From Spirodela intermedia (Eukaryota > Streptophyta > Magnoliopsida > Alismatales > Araceae), in contig LR746274.1 of the NCBI GenBank assembly GCA_902729315.2, positions 4,863,037 through 4,927,036 on the forward strand: DNA of 64,000 bases, given 5' to 3'. Below, in pieces: positions 61,589 to 64,000 of the stretch. A program made the translations under genes and the position numbers. The notes under the pieces were generated by a model, which did no database searches, was not told the DNA's origin, and saw only the letters and a program-made list of their open reading frames with translations. The number at the start of each line of letters is the position of its first letter. Within the stretch, counting starts at the first letter, position 1.

Positions 61589-61611
61589 GCTCTCTCTCTC
61601 TCTCTCTCTCT
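61589..61611. repeat. (CT)n microsatellite in DUF1685 leader
   Basis: About 11 CT units on the plus strand, GA on the gene's strand, about 40-60 bases upstream of the DUF1685 start codon and so in the likely 5' UTR. Confidence 0.85.
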
Positions 61612-61658
61612 ACTGCGGGTATCACAGTAGGTTTAAGAGGAAAAGGGTGGCGTCGCGA

Positions 61659-61665
61659 TTTATAG
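61659..61665 (-). promoter_or_regulatory. TATA box of the DUF1685 gene
   Basis: Reads CTATAAA on the minus strand, 111 bp upstream of the ATG, which predicts transcription starting near 61630 and a leader of about 80 bases containing the GA repeat. Confidence 0.6.
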
Positions 61666-64000
61666 ATGGCCATTTCGGCGGGGGGATATTTATGAATATA
61701 CCCTTAATAAATTGTCAGTTGTAGAAAAATAGTATAGATAGATAAATACAAAAAACACCGGGGCATCGTTGGCGGGGCCGTCGAGAGGAACATGGCAGTT
61801 CTGACTTTCCCATGTGCAGATAAAATCGACCACACAGAACATGACACGTGTGCATGGAGACAAAAGTACACCGCCCGACATCAGGACGAGAGGTGGGGAA
61901 CCGCTCCCTTTTTACATACTGCGTCCAATTATGAGCAGATCGCAATAAGTCCAATCATGTTACTCAAACTCAGTTAGTGATGATCATATGGGCCTTACTA
62001 TTTTTAGCCTAATTTTGAGTTTCCTTTTTTGATATGTGAGCTTTTATAACATGCCCCTCACATAATGGTTGACTTTATCATGGATCCTTTATGAGGATAA
62101 AATAATATGCAAGAAAAACTTGGGGAAAATTATAAGACATAACATTAAAGGTAAAAATAATATTCATGTCATCTGAGTCAAAACCAATAATGTCATATGT
62201 TGGGAGTTAACCCACATCATGCATATTATTAATGAGATGTATTATCTAGGTAGATTCAGTATGTATCATCCCCTAGCACATATAATGAAGTTAGATTCTC
62301 TTCTAGACTCCAATGAAGGATTATTTATGCATGTCAAATTTATTTGTATGCTACTTTGTTGATGATGGTTGTATTGTAATGATCATAACATGAATAGACC
62401 AAGTTTAATTTATTATAATTTTAAGATACAACTTCTTTGGACCTTATGCCTCATATGTTTTTCATGATTCCAAATATGTAATAGAAACCTCCAACTTGAT
62501 GTACATATGTTCAAGAAGAGTATAATGTATGAGGCATTTTGTGGATTAATAACTTATGTGAAAAAAATCCTCTAGTATAAGAAAAAAATCCACTTGCTAA
62601 GTTTATAGTTAAGACATCACTATTAAGAGTAGGAAACTCTTTGTTTGACTTATTATCCCTTACTTGATGGATATAGTTGAGCAAAAACATTGTGAATGCT
62701 AATGAAAAAAGCATGAAAAGTAGAAATATTCTCTATGAGAGGGTTGATATCTATTGAAATTGGGAGAAAAGGGATCAAACTAAAAGTAAAATAGTCACAA
62801 AGGTCACTTTTTCAGTATATTTAATTAAATATACAAATATTTAATTAAAAAGTGGCTTGGAAATACAAAGATTAATTAAATAGAACCACTACTCTAAATA
62901 AAAATGAAACATTAGTCCCACACTTTGTGGATTTCAATTCAAAAACTATTAATAACTACAAAGAGATCAACAAGTTACCATCATTATTTCTCTACTATCG
63001 TTGACGAATTAGGCATTGATTTCCAAAAAAAATTATTTAAAGTCAAAAGTAAGGAGATGTTATGTATTTTGAAAGTATAAAAGATTGTCAATTTTAATCA
63101 CCTAGATAAATTAAAAAATCTCAAAATGGAAAACAATAAAATGATGGAAAAATAAGTAAAAAATGGTTTAGTCAATCCTACATGCACTCCATATACAAGG
63201 TTATTGAAGCACATAAATCATTTTACCAAATGCACTAGCAAAGATTTTCTTTTTCAAAATGACACAATTACTCAATAGTTTATATTCTCTTGAATCAAAG
63301 GAAAAAATAATATCAGAAGATAGGTTTTGTAGCATAATTAGAAACTAAATTCATGTGACAAAAGCCTTATCAATCATTGGGTAGAGTTTGAATGTTTTGT
63401 TGGTGCCTCAGGCATAAAATCTTAGACTTGAGAGATAAGGAGACGAGAGATATTGTAACTTAAACTAATTGAGTAATATGCAGGGTTTATCTGATCACCA
63501 TGTTTTAAAATTTTCCTTGAATCAGGGTTATGAGAAAATCTTAGGAGGCTTTTAAAATAGGCATGAATATTCTTTCTAAGTTATTTTATTTTTTCCTTTT
63601 TTTGTGAAATTAGAATCTACTTGTGTTAATGGATCATCAGCACACTCACCAACAAAATACTTGAGTAAATATATAGCCAACTTTTGTTCACCTTGCCTTC
63701 TTTTCTGTAATTGAGAAGTTGACACCTATGTCCAAGTTTATGTTGTCTTCTAAGACAGTATTGTCAACCCATGTGAGCACAATGTCAACAACTTTTCACC
63801 ATCTTAAGTAGGCTATATTATGACAATAATTTTGATGACATGTTCTTGAGTATTGGACCAAGGATTTAACAAAATGCCAATCCATATTAGGAGTATACTG
63901 TTGGATCAAATATTTGACCCTATACAATTATATATAAGGCATTTTTCTTATTTTGAAAAATATTTATTTTACATCCAAACAGTCAATGAGTGAAGATCGT
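61666..64000. other. Upstream and AT-rich intergenic DNA
   Basis: DUF1685 upstream region to about 61950, including an ACACGTGT box near 61844. Beyond this the DNA is AT-rich with no coding sequence, RNA gene or transposon domain that I recognise. Confidence 0.5.

Noticed and set aside
1-64000. CRISPR arrays, rRNA and tRNA genes, bacterial operons
   Set aside because: None seen; the tandem repeats lack unique spacers and the window is plant nuclear DNA.

Overview
The window is nuclear DNA of a flowering plant. Genes have many introns with GT-AG borders, two products start with likely plastid transit peptides, and the families are plant types: CDPK kinase, ARIADNE ligase, tonoplast inositol carrier, PLS-class PPR protein and DUF1685. 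Some exons are very GC-rich (PPR gene, CDPK exon 1, last exon of the inositol transporter), while introns and intergenic DNA are AT-rich. That contrast fits a monocot that is probably not a grass, but this is an inference and no species can be named. All gene names come from recognising protein motifs by eye; no search was run.

Layout: 2067-10426 (+) 3' part of a bromodomain AAA ATPase gene (ATAD2-like, At1g05910 type) whose first exon or exons lie outside the window; 11305-14431 (+) gamma-secretase subunit APH-1; 14432-19684 AT-rich intergenic DNA with a decayed Ty3/gypsy protease trace; 19685-22563 (-) METTL18/HPM1-type histidine methyltransferase; 24942-27424 (+) a CPK13-like calcium-dependent protein kinase with a decayed calcium-sensing half; 27908-30071 (-) plastid phosphoserine phosphatase; 32384-41896 (-) ARIADNE ARI7/ARI8-type RBR ubiquitin ligase; 43711-48071 (+) INT1-like inositol transporter; 48072-55598 repeat-rich DNA with tandem minisatellites and a decayed Ty1/copia reverse transcriptase and RNase H on the minus strand; 55599-57914 (+) intronless PLS/E-type PPR protein; 57915-60629 intergenic DNA with an 81-bp tandem repeat; 60630-61548 (-) DUF1685 protein; the rest is AT-rich DNA with no gene recognised.

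The genes do not form a pathway or operon; they are independent, mostly housekeeping, plant loci. Two pairs share divergent upstream regions: HPM1/CDPK, with a tight cluster of ACGT-core bZIP sites, and ARI/INT1, with many TGGGCC-type motifs. CDPK and phosphoserine phosphatase are tail to tail with 483 bp between stop codons.

The most unusual coding finding is the CDPK. Its eight-exon reading frame is open and all kinase motifs are present, but the autoinhibitory junction is shortened and three of four EF-hands have lost key calcium ligands. No unknown multi-gene system was found. The remaining points of interest are the CDPK, a RBR ligase without its expected C-terminal zinc finger, several fold-back sequences and lineage-specific tandem repeats.
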